A stretch of 14,537 nt of DNA from Promethearchaeota archaeon (GCA_019058515.1 JAHPYY010000062.1:1-14537), one strand, 5' to 3'. Shown: positions 7,166-14,147, numbered from the stretch's first letter. The notes: generated from the letters alone by a model not told the origin. Translations and numbers: made by a program.

Positions 7166-7237
7166 AGAATGAGATGTAGCCAGATGAGTTGAACTCTCGA
7201 AAATTGATAGTATTGCTGAATATAGGGCGATTTGTTA

Positions 7238-7259
7238 AAAGTATAATGCATTATACTTT
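7238..7259. repeat. Perfect 22-bp palindrome upstream of the broken ORF
   Basis: Positions 7238-7259 are perfectly self-complementary, with 11-base half-sites reading AAAGTATAATG on each strand. It ends three bases before the GTG at 7263. It could be an operator for a dimeric regulator, a TATA-containing promoter element (each half-site contains a TATA-like core), or an element end. Confidence 0.65.
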
Positions 7260-7261
7260 AC

Positions 7262-7541
7262 AGTGATAAAGGGTCGAAGAAATTGGGAGCGACATTCCTT
7301 GCTGACCATTCGAAAGAGAGAGGGGGCGAAACCAAAAGAAAAAACCGTTCAAGAAAGGTTATCCAAAAACCTAAGTCAAAACTGTTGCGGAAAGGCTAGT
7401 GTATCGCATAGAATGTGGTGGTTGCGACCATTTAAGCGTAATTATAAAAATTAAGAAAAGGTAAAAAGCATTGAAAAAGCAATAAATCATCTAAGAGGCA
7501 AGAAATTTAATAAGAGAATTACTCCTTATAACTACTACTGA
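7262..7541 (+). pseudogene. Probable frameshifted gene with a CxxC motif
   Basis: No single frame is long, but protein-like pieces follow one another in different frames. First is a basic segment opening from GTG at 7263 (MIKGRRNWERHSLL...) or, in another frame, SKKLGATFLADHSKE. From 7375 to 7461 comes VAERLVYRIECGGCDHLSVI in a different frame, with a zinc-type C-GG-C. From 7455 to 7538 comes EKVKSIEKAINHLRGKKF ending ITPYNYY and TGA, in the frame of the GTG ORF after its TAA stop at 7452-7454. GC content is visibly higher than in the flanks. The simplest reading is a small basic CxxC protein broken by indels or sequencing errors. A 63-codon intact ORF (7263-7454) also exists but looks less protein-like at its end. 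The family is not recognised. Confidence 0.4.
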
Positions 7542-7553
7542 ATTTTTATTCAA

Positions 7554-8723
7554 ATGGAATTTAAGGTAAATGATTTAATCACTCTCAAACTCGAGGGAGG
7601 AAAGACAAATATTTATGTTGGAGGGAAATTATTTAGACAGTGCAAGTTTTTAGCGCTAATCGGAAATATAGAGGATACTATCTATAGCGAAGAAATTTCC
7701 TCTATTGATGAGGCTATTAAAAATTTAGATAGATCCCTCGAGGAGGGCGATTTAATTAGCACAAGGATATCTCCCGAAATGGAATTTTGGGGTCATTGTT
7801 CTAACATGCAAGGTTGGGTAGAACAAAAATACGATTCGCATTTCCTCCATGCAGGCTTAGCCTTCCCTCTCTTAAGGAGACTTAGAGAATTGGGAGATCT
7901 ACAGGCGAGGAAAATTTTCGCTGAAGAAATTGTTAAACGCTATATGGAAGGAAATGATACTGTCCAGACATTTCTAATAAAAGAGGGGTTTCTAAACGAA
8001 TTAAAATTAGAAGAAAAAGAGCTAATATTAGGAACCCAAGCCTTAGGAATTAACGAGATTGAAAAAAATTTGTTGTCTAATATTAAGTTTGTTTCTGATA
8101 TAAAACTAATGAAAGTGGGTATAGAACTAAATAACGGTAAGATAACTGGTCTTGGTTTGGACGGATCAAATAGGATTTCCTTGCCTCCTCAAATAGGTTC
8201 TATAACATCTATTGAAACATTGTTATTAAGCGGATTCACTGATAAAGAACTCCCTGAATGGATTGGAAATTTATGTAATTTAAAATATGTTGATATACAC
8301 AATAATCTATTCGAACGATTACCTGAAACAATCGGAAAATTAAAAAATTTACTAAGGATTGATTTACGGTATAATCAATTAAGATCATTGCCTAATTCAA
8401 TAAAGGATCTTAAGAAACTAAAAGTAATTTTACTTGGAAATAATGAGTTTGAAAATTTTCCCATAGTGGTTTCTGAGTTAGATAATTTGGAGATATTAGG
8501 GCTAGAAGTAAATAGGATAAGGAAAATTCCTAAGGAAGTATTAAACGCAAGGAAATTAAAATTGCTTGGTCTTGCAAATAACCAGTTAGAAGAAATTTGT
8601 ATCGAATTATTCTCAATGCCAAATTTAAAGACATTTCAGGTTCAAAATAATTTTCATTTGTCCTTAACAGACGAGATGAAAAAAAAAGCAAAAGAAAAGA
8701 AAATAGAAATTATTGGACCTTAG
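7554..8723 (+). CDS. Leucine-rich-repeat protein with conserved N-terminal cap domain
   Basis: A 389-residue soluble protein with no signal peptide. Residues 1-170 form a non-LRR domain with a striking block, EFWGHCSNMQGWVEQKYDS (77-95), then HFLHAGLAFPLLRRLRELGD. I associate this cap with LRR proteins found repeatedly in Lokiarchaeial genomes. Residues 195-370 contain about eight LRRs of the 'L..LDL..N.L..LP..I..L..L' type, for example YVDIHNNLFERLPETIGKLK and LRIDLRYNQLRSLPNSIKDL; the last repeat is degenerate and a basic KKKAKEKK tail closes the protein. LRRs are protein-binding scaffolds, so the likely role is protein-protein interaction, but no partner is indicated. It starts with ATG 7554 without a clear Shine-Dalgarno, 13 bases after the broken ORF, and sits between the two copies of the dehydrogenase promoter repeat, so it may have moved with the inserted segment. 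Confidence 0.88.
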   Translation: MEFKVNDLITLKLEGGKTNIYVGGKLFRQCKFLALIGNIEDTIYSEEISSIDEAIKNLDRSLEEGDLISTRISPEMEFWGHCSNMQGWVEQKYDSHFLHAGLAFPLLRRLRELGDLQARKIFAEEIVKRYMEGNDTVQTFLIKEGFLNELKLEEKELILGTQALGINEIEKNLLSNIKFVSDIKLMKVGIELNNGKITGLGLDGSNRISLPPQIGSITSIETLLLSGFTDKELPEWIGNLCNLKYVDIHNNLFERLPETIGKLKNLLRIDLRYNQLRSLPNSIKDLKKLKVILLGNNEFENFPIVVSELDNLEILGLEVNRIRKIPKEVLNARKLKLLGLANNQLEEICIELFSMPNLKTFQVQNNFHLSLTDEMKKKAKEKKIEIIGP

Positions 8724-8878
8724 GGTTCAGAAATGAAATTTTGCAGATCTATAACGCTCCCTTGATGATTGGCGCTATTAAGATTAATATCTGTAAGATC
8801 TTCTATCATTAAATCTGATAGGGATAGTTCTCTCAAAAATAATGGTTTAAAATGATAGTTCCAAATGTACCAGATCAT
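8720..8878 (-). CDS. Possible small ORF of 52 residues, convergent with the LRR gene
   Basis: ATG 8878 opens MIWYIWNYHFKPLFLRELSL and closes at TAA 8722-8720, overlapping the LRR stop by two bases. The residue composition (LSLSDLMIEDLTDINLN in the middle) is protein-like but matches no family I know. Like the zinc-ribbon ORF at 6866, it reads outward from a copy of the promoter repeat. It may equally be a chance ORF or a gene remnant. The rest of the gap to 8893 holds nothing else I can name. Confidence 0.2.
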   Translation of the reverse strand: MIWYIWNYHFKPLFLRELSLSDLMIEDLTDINLNSANHQGSVIDLQNFISEP

Positions 8879-8893
8879 TCTTTTATTTGTGTT

Positions 8894-9065
8894 ATACAAT
8901 TTTATTGATAATTGTTATATTATAAAAATCTAAAAGGAGGAATCAAACTTTTTAAATTTAAAAAAAATAGTTTTTATTTCTTTGGTGATTTTTACACTTC
9001 GTATTTACTAGTTCATATATGGTGGTCTTATTGAACATAAATCCATTTGAAAGTGCTAAAAAAAA
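8894..9065 (+). repeat. Direct repeat copy 2: promoter and 5' end of glutamate dehydrogenase 1
   Basis: This is the intact member of the repeat described at 6886-7062. It carries about 137 bases of AT-rich upstream DNA including GTTATATTATAAAAATC (possible TATA region) and TTTCTTTGGTGATTTTT, plus the first codons of the downstream gene. The near-identity of the non-coding part in two places 2 kb apart suggests that the real regulatory region lies in this block. Confidence 0.93.
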
Positions 9066-10281
9066 GCTTGACATCGCTGCCGAAGTAATCGACTTAGATC
9101 CAAATGCGCTTAGGTTCCTAAAGAAAATGGAACGCTCGTTACTCGTTTCTGTGCCCTTAAAAATGGACGACGGAAGCCTTCAAGTATTTGAGGGTTATCG
9201 AGTGCATCACACTACGATTTTTGGGCCCGCAAAAGGAGGTATTAGGTATTCTCCTGATGTCACATTAGACGAAATTCAAGCTCTTGCCTTTTTAATGACT
9301 TTTAAAACTGCCCTTCTTAATTTACCTTTAGGTGGGGCTAAAGGAGGCGTACGCTGCGATCCTAGCTTACTATCTAAGCCAGAACTGGAGAGAATGACGC
9401 GTCGCTACACATCCGAAATCATTAACATGATCGGTCCTGATATTGATGTTCCTGCCCCTGATTTAGGAACAGACGCCTCTACTATGGCGATTATCATGGA
9501 TACATATTCAATGAATAAAGGACGCTCTATTCCGGGAGTTGTGACGGGGAAACCAGTTGAAATTGGAGGAACTGTTGGTAGAACTGGAGCTGCGGGGCGA
9601 TCTATGTTTTATGTGCTAGATTACTTGTTAAAGAAGTGGAATTTAAATAAAAAACCAATTAAGGTTGCGATCCAAGGATTTGGAAAAGTTGGGAAATCAG
9701 TTAGCAAAAATCTTAGCAAGAATGGATATAAAATAATTGCTATATCTGGTAAACAAGGAGGAGTGTATTCTGAGGATGGCATTGAAATAAACCAATTAAT
9801 TAAATGGACTGAAGAAGGGAATAAAATACATACTTTTGAAGGAAATAATATTACATTCATTTCCAATAAAGATTTACTAGTCTTAGATTGCGATATTTTA
9901 ATACCTGCCGCTGTTGAAAACCAAATATATAGTAGTAATGCAGATGAAGTCAAGTGTCAAATATTATTAGAAGGAGCAAATAGCCCTACCACCTCTAAAG
10001 CAGATTTAATCCTTAACGAGAAAAAAATCAAAGTTATTCCCGATATACTAGCTAATAGTGGGGGTATATGCGTGTCTTACTTTGAATACATCCAAGATAT
10101 TCAATCTTACTTTTGGGATTTAGAGCGAGTGAATAGAGAAATGAAATCGATAGTTCTTGAAGCTTGTAATAAAACAATTCATTTTTCTGACAAGCATTTT
10201 ACATCTCTTAGAACTGCTGCCTATGCAGTTGGAACATTACGATTAGCGAAAGCAATTGAATGGAGGGGGTTTTTCCCTTAA
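9019..10281 (+). CDS. Glutamate dehydrogenase paralog 1, diverged at conserved positions
   Basis: A 420-residue Glu/Leu/Phe/Val dehydrogenase collinear with its neighbour. The family interconverts glutamate with 2-oxoglutarate and ammonia using NAD(P). Present: GPAKGGIRY (K72, substrate), LPLGGAKGG (K108, catalytic Lys), PAPD (D148), QGFGKVG (219-225; Rossmann loop) and ANSGGICVSYFEY. Changes from the family and from paralog 2: MTFK for MTWK (95), AAGRS for ATGxG (191-195), GKVG for GNVG, SGKQGG for SDISGG (D244 lost and K245 gained, which could shift preference towards NADP), ANSPTTSKAD for ANGPTTPEAD, and ANSGG for ANAGG. The catalytic Lys and Asp remain, so it may still be active or may act as a modulatory subunit. 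The start could be ATG 9019 or, more likely from spacing, TTG 9031 with GGTGG at 9021. Paralog 2 follows after 22 bases. Confidence 0.9.
   Translation: MVVLLNINPFESAKKKLDIAAEVIDLDPNALRFLKKMERSLLVSVPLKMDDGSLQVFEGYRVHHTTIFGPAKGGIRYSPDVTLDEIQALAFLMTFKTALLNLPLGGAKGGVRCDPSLLSKPELERMTRRYTSEIINMIGPDIDVPAPDLGTDASTMAIIMDTYSMNKGRSIPGVVTGKPVEIGGTVGRTGAAGRSMFYVLDYLLKKWNLNKKPIKVAIQGFGKVGKSVSKNLSKNGYKIIAISGKQGGVYSEDGIEINQLIKWTEEGNKIHTFEGNNITFISNKDLLVLDCDILIPAAVENQIYSSNADEVKCQILLEGANSPTTSKADLILNEKKIKVIPDILANSGGICVSYFEYIQDIQSYFWDLERVNREMKSIVLEACNKTIHFSDKHFTSLRTAAYAVGTLRLAKAIEWRGFFP
9021..9025 (+). promoter_or_regulatory. Ribosome-binding site supporting a TTG start at 9031
   Basis: GGTGG lies five bases before TTG 9031 and would be inside the coding region if ATG 9019 were used. 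The aligned start of paralog 2 shows the same layout (GGTGAT then TTG 10316), and starting at TTG gives matching N-termini, xNINPFE and xEINPFE. Confidence 0.5.
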
Positions 10282-10302
10282 AAATGTACTATAAAATCAA
10301 AG

Positions 10303-10308
10303 GGTGAT
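10303..10308 (+). promoter_or_regulatory. Shine-Dalgarno GGTGAT supporting a TTG start at 10316
   Basis: GGTGAT is complementary to the usual archaeal 16S rRNA 3' tail and sits seven bases before TTG 10316. The GTG at 10304 lies inside this motif, so translation probably begins at TTG. A TATA-like CTATAAAA at about 10289-10296 could give this gene its own transcript inside the operon. Confidence 0.5.
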
Positions 10309-11566
10309 AAAAGAATTGGAAATCAATCCGTTTGAAGTAGCGAAAAAGCAAATCGATATTGTGGCAAAGGAAATTAATTTAGATCCAAATATAGTTCATT
10401 ATCTTAAACGAGTCGAAAGAGCCTTAATTGTATCCATTCCTGTGAAAATGGACGATGGATCGCTTGAAATGTTCGATGGCTATAGAGTTCAGCATTCCAC
10501 ACTACGTGGTCCGGGTAAAGGCGGGATTAGGTTCGCTCCTTCGGTCAATTTAGATGAAGTAAAAGCTTTAGCAACCTGGATGACTTGGAAGTGTAGTTTA
10601 TTAAACTTACCTCTTGGGGGAGCAAAAGGGGGAATTACATGTGATCCAAGAAAAATATCAAAATCTGAACTTGAAAGATTGACTAGGAGGTACGCTTCTG
10701 AAATAATTAACATGATCGGGCCTGATATTGACATCCCGGCTCCCGATGTGAATACTAACGCCCAGATAATGGCTTGGATCATGGACACCTATTCTATGAA
10801 CAAAGGCCGTTCAGTTCCAGGAGTGGTTACAGGAAAACCAATTGAAATAGGAGGAAGCGTGGGAAGAGCTTCCGCCACAGGTATGGGATTATACTTTGTT
10901 ATTAAAGAATTATGTAAAAAATTGGGCTTAGAGCTGAAATCTCAGAAAATTGTAGTTCAAGGATTTGGAAATGTCGGTGGTACGATCGCAGAATTATTGT
11001 ATAAAGAAGGTTGTAGAGTATTAGCTGTTTCTGATATTTCTGGGGGAATTTACAGCGAAAATGGTTTAGACATCAGTAAATTATTAGAGTGGACAACCTC
11101 TGGAAATTACTTAAAAGATTATAAAAACAAGCATTATCGAATGATATCAAACGAAGAGTTACTTACCACAGAATGCGATATATTAGTCCCCGCGGCTTTA
11201 GAAAACCAAATCACCAAAGAAAACGCTGATAATATTAACTGCAAAATAGTATTAGAAGGCGCTAACGGTCCTACAACCCCCGAAGCCGATGTAATTTTGT
11301 TTAACAAAGGAATATATGTTGTTCCTGATATATTAGCTAACGCAGGAGGAGTGTGCGTTTCCTATTTTGAGTACGTTCAAGATATCCAATCGTACTTTTG
11401 GAATTTGGAAAGAATTAATGAAGAACTTAGGAGAATCATTATATCTGCATTCGAGGAAGTATATAAGGTTTCAATAACCCGGAAATTATCGCTAAGGACA
11501 GGAGCATACATAATAGCGGTATCGAGAGTAGCTAAAGCTATTGAACTACGGGGAATCTTCCCCTAG
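10304..11566 (+). CDS. gdhA: Glutamate dehydrogenase paralog 2 (canonical)
   Basis: A 420-residue glutamate dehydrogenase whose motifs match the archaeal consensus: GPGKGGIRF (K72), MTWK (93-96), LPLGGAKGG (K108, catalytic Lys), IPAPDVNTN (D148), GKPIEIGGSVGR, QGFGNVGG (219-226) and AVSDISGGIY with an acidic D244 at the end of the second Rossmann strand, EGANGPTTPEAD and ANAGGVCVSYFEYVQDIQSYFW. It is the likely catalytic, hexamer-forming enzyme linking amino-acid catabolism or nitrogen assimilation with 2-oxoglutarate. It follows paralog 1 by 22 bases with no gap in their alignment, so the pair arose by an old tandem duplication and is probably co-transcribed. Listed from GTG 10304; TTG 10316 is preferred on ribosome-site evidence. 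The last codons form a GGGGAA/TTCCCC hairpin (11550-11563), seemingly dictated by the Gly-Ile-Phe-Pro ending. Confidence 0.96.
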   Translation: MIKELEINPFEVAKKQIDIVAKEINLDPNIVHYLKRVERALIVSIPVKMDDGSLEMFDGYRVQHSTLRGPGKGGIRFAPSVNLDEVKALATWMTWKCSLLNLPLGGAKGGITCDPRKISKSELERLTRRYASEIINMIGPDIDIPAPDVNTNAQIMAWIMDTYSMNKGRSVPGVVTGKPIEIGGSVGRASATGMGLYFVIKELCKKLGLELKSQKIVVQGFGNVGGTIAELLYKEGCRVLAVSDISGGIYSENGLDISKLLEWTTSGNYLKDYKNKHYRMISNEELLTTECDILVPAALENQITKENADNINCKIVLEGANGPTTPEADVILFNKGIYVVPDILANAGGVCVSYFEYVQDIQSYFWNLERINEELRRIIISAFEEVYKVSITRKLSLRTGAYIIAVSRVAKAIELRGIFP

Positions 11567-11732
11567 GAAAAGCTCAATATTCCCAAAGGTTATTAGCTAC
11601 TCAAATTTCCTTGAAAAGTAATTAATTGAAAACCTGTTCTATTTCTTAAAAAATTTACTTGTAGAATTATCTATGATAAATTATTTGAAGTTTTAAGATA
11701 TGAGACCATCACCTTTATATTGAATTTTTGAC

Positions 11733-11750
11733 AATTTTATATATATTTGA
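11733..11750 (+). promoter_or_regulatory. Promoter of the TPR gene
   Basis: CAATTTTATATATATTTG is a TATA-like element about 35 bases upstream of ATG 11777, giving a leader of roughly ten bases. The remainder of the 210-base gap after the dehydrogenase pair is AT-rich with no ORF I can support. Confidence 0.45.
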
Positions 11751-11776
11751 GACAAAAGCCTTAGCTTTCGCGTAAC

Positions 11777-12433
11777 ATGAAAAAAAATTGGGAAGATAAG
11801 GGCGACGCTTTTTATGTTCAAGGCGACCTTTCAAGTGCTATTAAGATGTATACAAATGCCCTTAAGTCTAATCCTCGCAATTTAACCGCCTTAAAAAAAA
11901 AAGGAGAAGCCGAATTCCAGAATAAATGGTATAAGGATGCATTAAATACTCATTATCTTCTATTGAAAGTTAACAGGAGCAATAAAATGTGGGAGCAAGA
12001 GATTTTAACTCTACATTTTATTGGAAAAATATTAATTAAATTGAACGATTACGCTAAAGCTATTGAAATTTATTCTGAGCTTGCCGAATTAAACATTCAA
12101 GGTCAGAATTACGAAGGACTAATGGAAAATTACGCTGAGTTAGCCAGTTTAAACTTTGAAATTGGAAATTATGAAGAATTCTTAAAGTTTTATGATACTT
12201 TGTTTGATATATCAGGTAAGTTTAATATATCCATTCCTAATGAAGGAGTTATATTATACAGGCTATCTAAAGTTCTATTTTTACAGAATAAGATTGCGAA
12301 AGCATTCAAATACCTTGAACAATCGATAAAACGCTTAAAAGAGGAGGTTGACAACTTACCTTTCGACGGAGAAATAGAGATTTTACACGAAGCGGAGCAA
12401 TTAAGGGAAGAGTATGCGAAAAAATTGAAATAG
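11777..12433 (+). CDS. TPR-repeat protein
   Basis: A 218-residue soluble, all-helical protein. Tetratricopeptide repeats are clear at residues 4-36 (WEDKGDAFYVQGDLSSAIKM then YTNALKSNP), 38-66, 76-108 (TLHFIGKILIKLNDYAKAIE then IYSELAEL), 113-145 and 155-187 (VILYRLSKVLFLQNKIAKAF then KYLEQSIKRL). A charged C-terminal helix closes the protein. TPR stacks bind peptides or partner proteins; nothing here identifies the partner. It has no signal peptide or membrane segment. It precedes the small GTPase on the same strand by 131 bases, each with its own AT-rich promoter, so co-function is possible but operon membership is doubtful. Confidence 0.85.
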   Translation: MKKNWEDKGDAFYVQGDLSSAIKMYTNALKSNPRNLTALKKKGEAEFQNKWYKDALNTHYLLLKVNRSNKMWEQEILTLHFIGKILIKLNDYAKAIEIYSELAELNIQGQNYEGLMENYAELASLNFEIGNYEEFLKFYDTLFDISGKFNISIPNEGVILYRLSKVLFLQNKIAKAFKYLEQSIKRLKEEVDNLPFDGEIEILHEAEQLREEYAKKLK

Positions 12434-12496
12434 AAATGCGATTTTGGCACGAAATTGCCTATCTATTAGCGAGATATATAAATTAGTGTAGAGGAC

Positions 12497-12525
12497 AAAT
12501 TTTAAATTAATATAATATATATATA
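12497..12525 (+). promoter_or_regulatory. AT-only promoter region of the GTPase gene
   Basis: An uninterrupted 29-base A/T run containing alternating TATATATATA ends 39 bases before the TTG start at 12565. It fits a BRE/TATA region with a short leader. A second TATA-like ATTATATAA (12549-12557) lies too close to the start to serve a leaderless mRNA. Confidence 0.4.
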
Positions 12526-12564
12526 GAATGAGTGTTTTTTTATTTAATTATTATATAACGGGGA

Positions 12565-13338
12565 TTGCCTATCACTCGCGAGATAATCAAAGTTGTAGTC
12601 GATGGAAGAGGAGGTGTGGGAAAAACCACTATGCTAAAAACCCTCATCGACAATAATTTTGATCCGTACACACCAATAACGGTTGGAGCTCAATTTTTTT
12701 CTAAGAGATATCAGTTTTCCAATATTGAAGTAGATGTACAGTTTTGGGACATGGCAGGTGTTTCAAGATTTGACTTTCTGAGACCCATTTTCTACAAAGG
12801 AGCCCAATGTTTAATACTCGTTGGGGATCTTACTAGATCGACTAGCTTTGAAGATATTACATTATTTATTCAGTACGCAAAAAAAGCTAAAATTCAACCA
12901 AAGCAAATAATATTGGTTGGAAACAAGACAGATCTATCCGATAGAAGTATAGCTCCCCCGTTTCTAACGATGTTTTTAGAGGAGTATGATTTAGCGGAAT
13001 TAATCGAGACATCAGCGAGATTTGGAGATAATCTAGAGGCTATATTCGAGCTTGCAGTACTAATCAGTCTCTATAGCAAAAAGAAATTAACCAAGAATCA
13101 ATTTGAGGTGTATCGAGCGAACTTATTGGATAAAATCGGAGACCCTGTAAGGTATCCAACCCAAAAATTAGAGAGAAAGTGCTGGATATGTTCGAGAAGT
13201 CTTCATTTCAGCGAATTCAGCTACACAAACTCGACTCTTAACAGAGATAGGTTGATCGAACTCTGGGAAAGCGACTTCTTAGAGTTTCTGTGTTGCAATT
13301 GCTATAAGCAAAATGAGAATGATAGTAGCTTGCTATAA
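12565..13338 (+). CDS. Ras-like small GTPase with C-terminal CxxC...CxxC module
   Basis: A 257-residue protein. The first 170 residues are a Ras-superfamily G domain: G1 GRGGVGKT (14-21), a likely switch-I Thr39 in TPITVG, G3 DMAG (62-65), G4 NKTD (120-123) and G5 TSAR (149-152). After DMAG comes V66, not the catalytic Gln usual in Ras/Rab, so intrinsic hydrolysis may be low or rely on a partner. Residues 171-257 extend beyond a normal small GTPase and carry C206-WI-C209 and C243-CN-C246, a probable zinc site. There is no C-terminal prenylation-type cysteine motif. Asgard archaea encode many such GTPases. The start is forced: TTG 12565 is the only start codon between an in-frame TAA at 12556 and the P-loop, with a GGGGA immediately before it. 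The gene converges with the ATPase gene across a 13-base gap. Confidence 0.9.
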   Translation: MPITREIIKVVVDGRGGVGKTTMLKTLIDNNFDPYTPITVGAQFFSKRYQFSNIEVDVQFWDMAGVSRFDFLRPIFYKGAQCLILVGDLTRSTSFEDITLFIQYAKKAKIQPKQIILVGNKTDLSDRSIAPPFLTMFLEEYDLAELIETSARFGDNLEAIFELAVLISLYSKKKLTKNQFEVYRANLLDKIGDPVRYPTQKLERKCWICSRSLHFSEFSYTNSTLNRDRLIELWESDFLEFLCCNCYKQNENDSSLL

Positions 13339-13351
13339 CGAATATTATATC

Positions 13352-14125
13352 CTACAGCAGATTTGATAAATATAATTTTACCATGGCGCTCGTTGCTAAC
13401 AAGCTAGGCGAGTTATTTGGTAATTCAAAAATAGATTCTCCGTTAATATCCACAGAAAGAATATGAGGATCTTCTGGAATTTGGTAAAAGAAATCGAAAT
13501 TAGCTACATCATTACTCTCTAAAATCCTATTTATCTCAGATTTTACTCTGTTGAATACTAAAAAAGTACTTTTACAAGCAGTATGCTTTAATCCATATTC
13601 TCGTATTGCCAATGCCGTTTCAAAACTTCTCATTGAAGTATCCGAAACGATAAACAACAAATCAATTGAATCCAGTACTTTCCTTTGTATTTGCTCTAAG
13701 CCTGCTTCTGCGTCAATTAACACTAGTTCAAAATCAGAAGAAATTTCTCGTAAGACATTCCTTAACAGTGTATTAGACGGGCAAAAGCAACCTTCTCCCT
13801 CAGGATGTCCTAGAGAGAAGAGAGCAAATTTAGAGCTTTCACTGATATTATCGTATACCGCCAAATTAAGATTCTCAGCATAATCCTTACCATTTTTAGC
13901 ATTTTTACTAAATTTTTTGATTAAATTTAATCTAATTTGCTCAATGGTTTGTTTTGGAGCCAAATTCACCATCTTTGTTAAGTGTGGGTAGGTTGGATCA
14001 GCATCAATCAATAGTAATTTTATATTATACTCATCCGATATAATACGCGTCAGTAACGAGGTTATAACTGTTTTTCCCGATCCTCCCTTTCCAGTTATTG
14101 CAATTTTAAATGGCTTATCTCTCAT
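13352..14125 (-). CDS. cooC: CooC-type MinD-family ATPase (CODH/ACS nickel maturation factor-like)
   Basis: A 257-residue SIMIBI P-loop ATPase. It has the deviant Walker A GKGGSGKT (12-19, signature K13 and K18), a DADPTYP switch I (41-47), a metal-binding C-F-C (C113, C115) in LGHPEGEGCFCPSNTLLR, the typical CooC block, and DAEAGLEQIQRK (138-149), matching the CooC switch II 'D.EAG.EH...R'. FLVFNRV (188-194) resembles the guanine/adenine-recognition loop. CooC dimers bind nickel through the paired CxC motif and insert it into CO dehydrogenase or acetyl-CoA synthase. It lies 22 bases downstream of the ACS-like gene and has GAGGT upstream of ATG 14125, so the two form an operon. This context supports nickel delivery to a CODH/ACS-like protein. 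Confidence 0.87.
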   Translation of the reverse strand: MRDKPFKIAITGKGGSGKTVITSLLTRIISDEYNIKLLLIDADPTYPHLTKMVNLAPKQTIEQIRLNLIKKFSKNAKNGKDYAENLNLAVYDNISESSKFALFSLGHPEGEGCFCPSNTLLRNVLREISSDFELVLIDAEAGLEQIQRKVLDSIDLLFIVSDTSMRSFETALAIREYGLKHTACKSTFLVFNRVKSEINRILESNDVANFDFFYQIPEDPHILSVDINGESIFELPNNSPSLLATSAMVKLYLSNLL

Positions 14126-14147
14126 AATTTATTATTTACCTCTAATT

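Noticed and set aside
7090..7251. A 53-codon minus-strand ORF starting inside the 22-bp palindrome (MHYTFNKSPYIQQYY...).
   Set aside because: Composition is what random AT-rich DNA gives, it spans the relic end and all three dyads, and no motif or ribosome site supports it.
7263..7454. The intact 63-codon GTG ORF taken as a real gene.
   Set aside because: Its end (HRMWWLRPFKRNYKN) looks non-protein-like, while a better CxxC peptide runs in another frame over the same bases. It is treated as part of a broken gene instead.
7262..7541. RNase P or SRP RNA, suggested by the higher GC.
   Set aside because: I could not find the conserved core motifs of either RNA, and protein-like segments explain the composition at least as well.
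6886..9065. A classical insertion sequence bounded by the two repeats.
   Set aside because: No transposase motif is visible between them and the repeats carry host promoter and gene sequence, not typical terminal inverted repeats.
11550..11563. GGGGAA-TC-TTCCCC hairpin as a transcription terminator of the dehydrogenase pair.
   Set aside because: It lies inside the last codons, is explained by the Gly-Ile-Phe-Pro ending, and has no T-tract directly after it.
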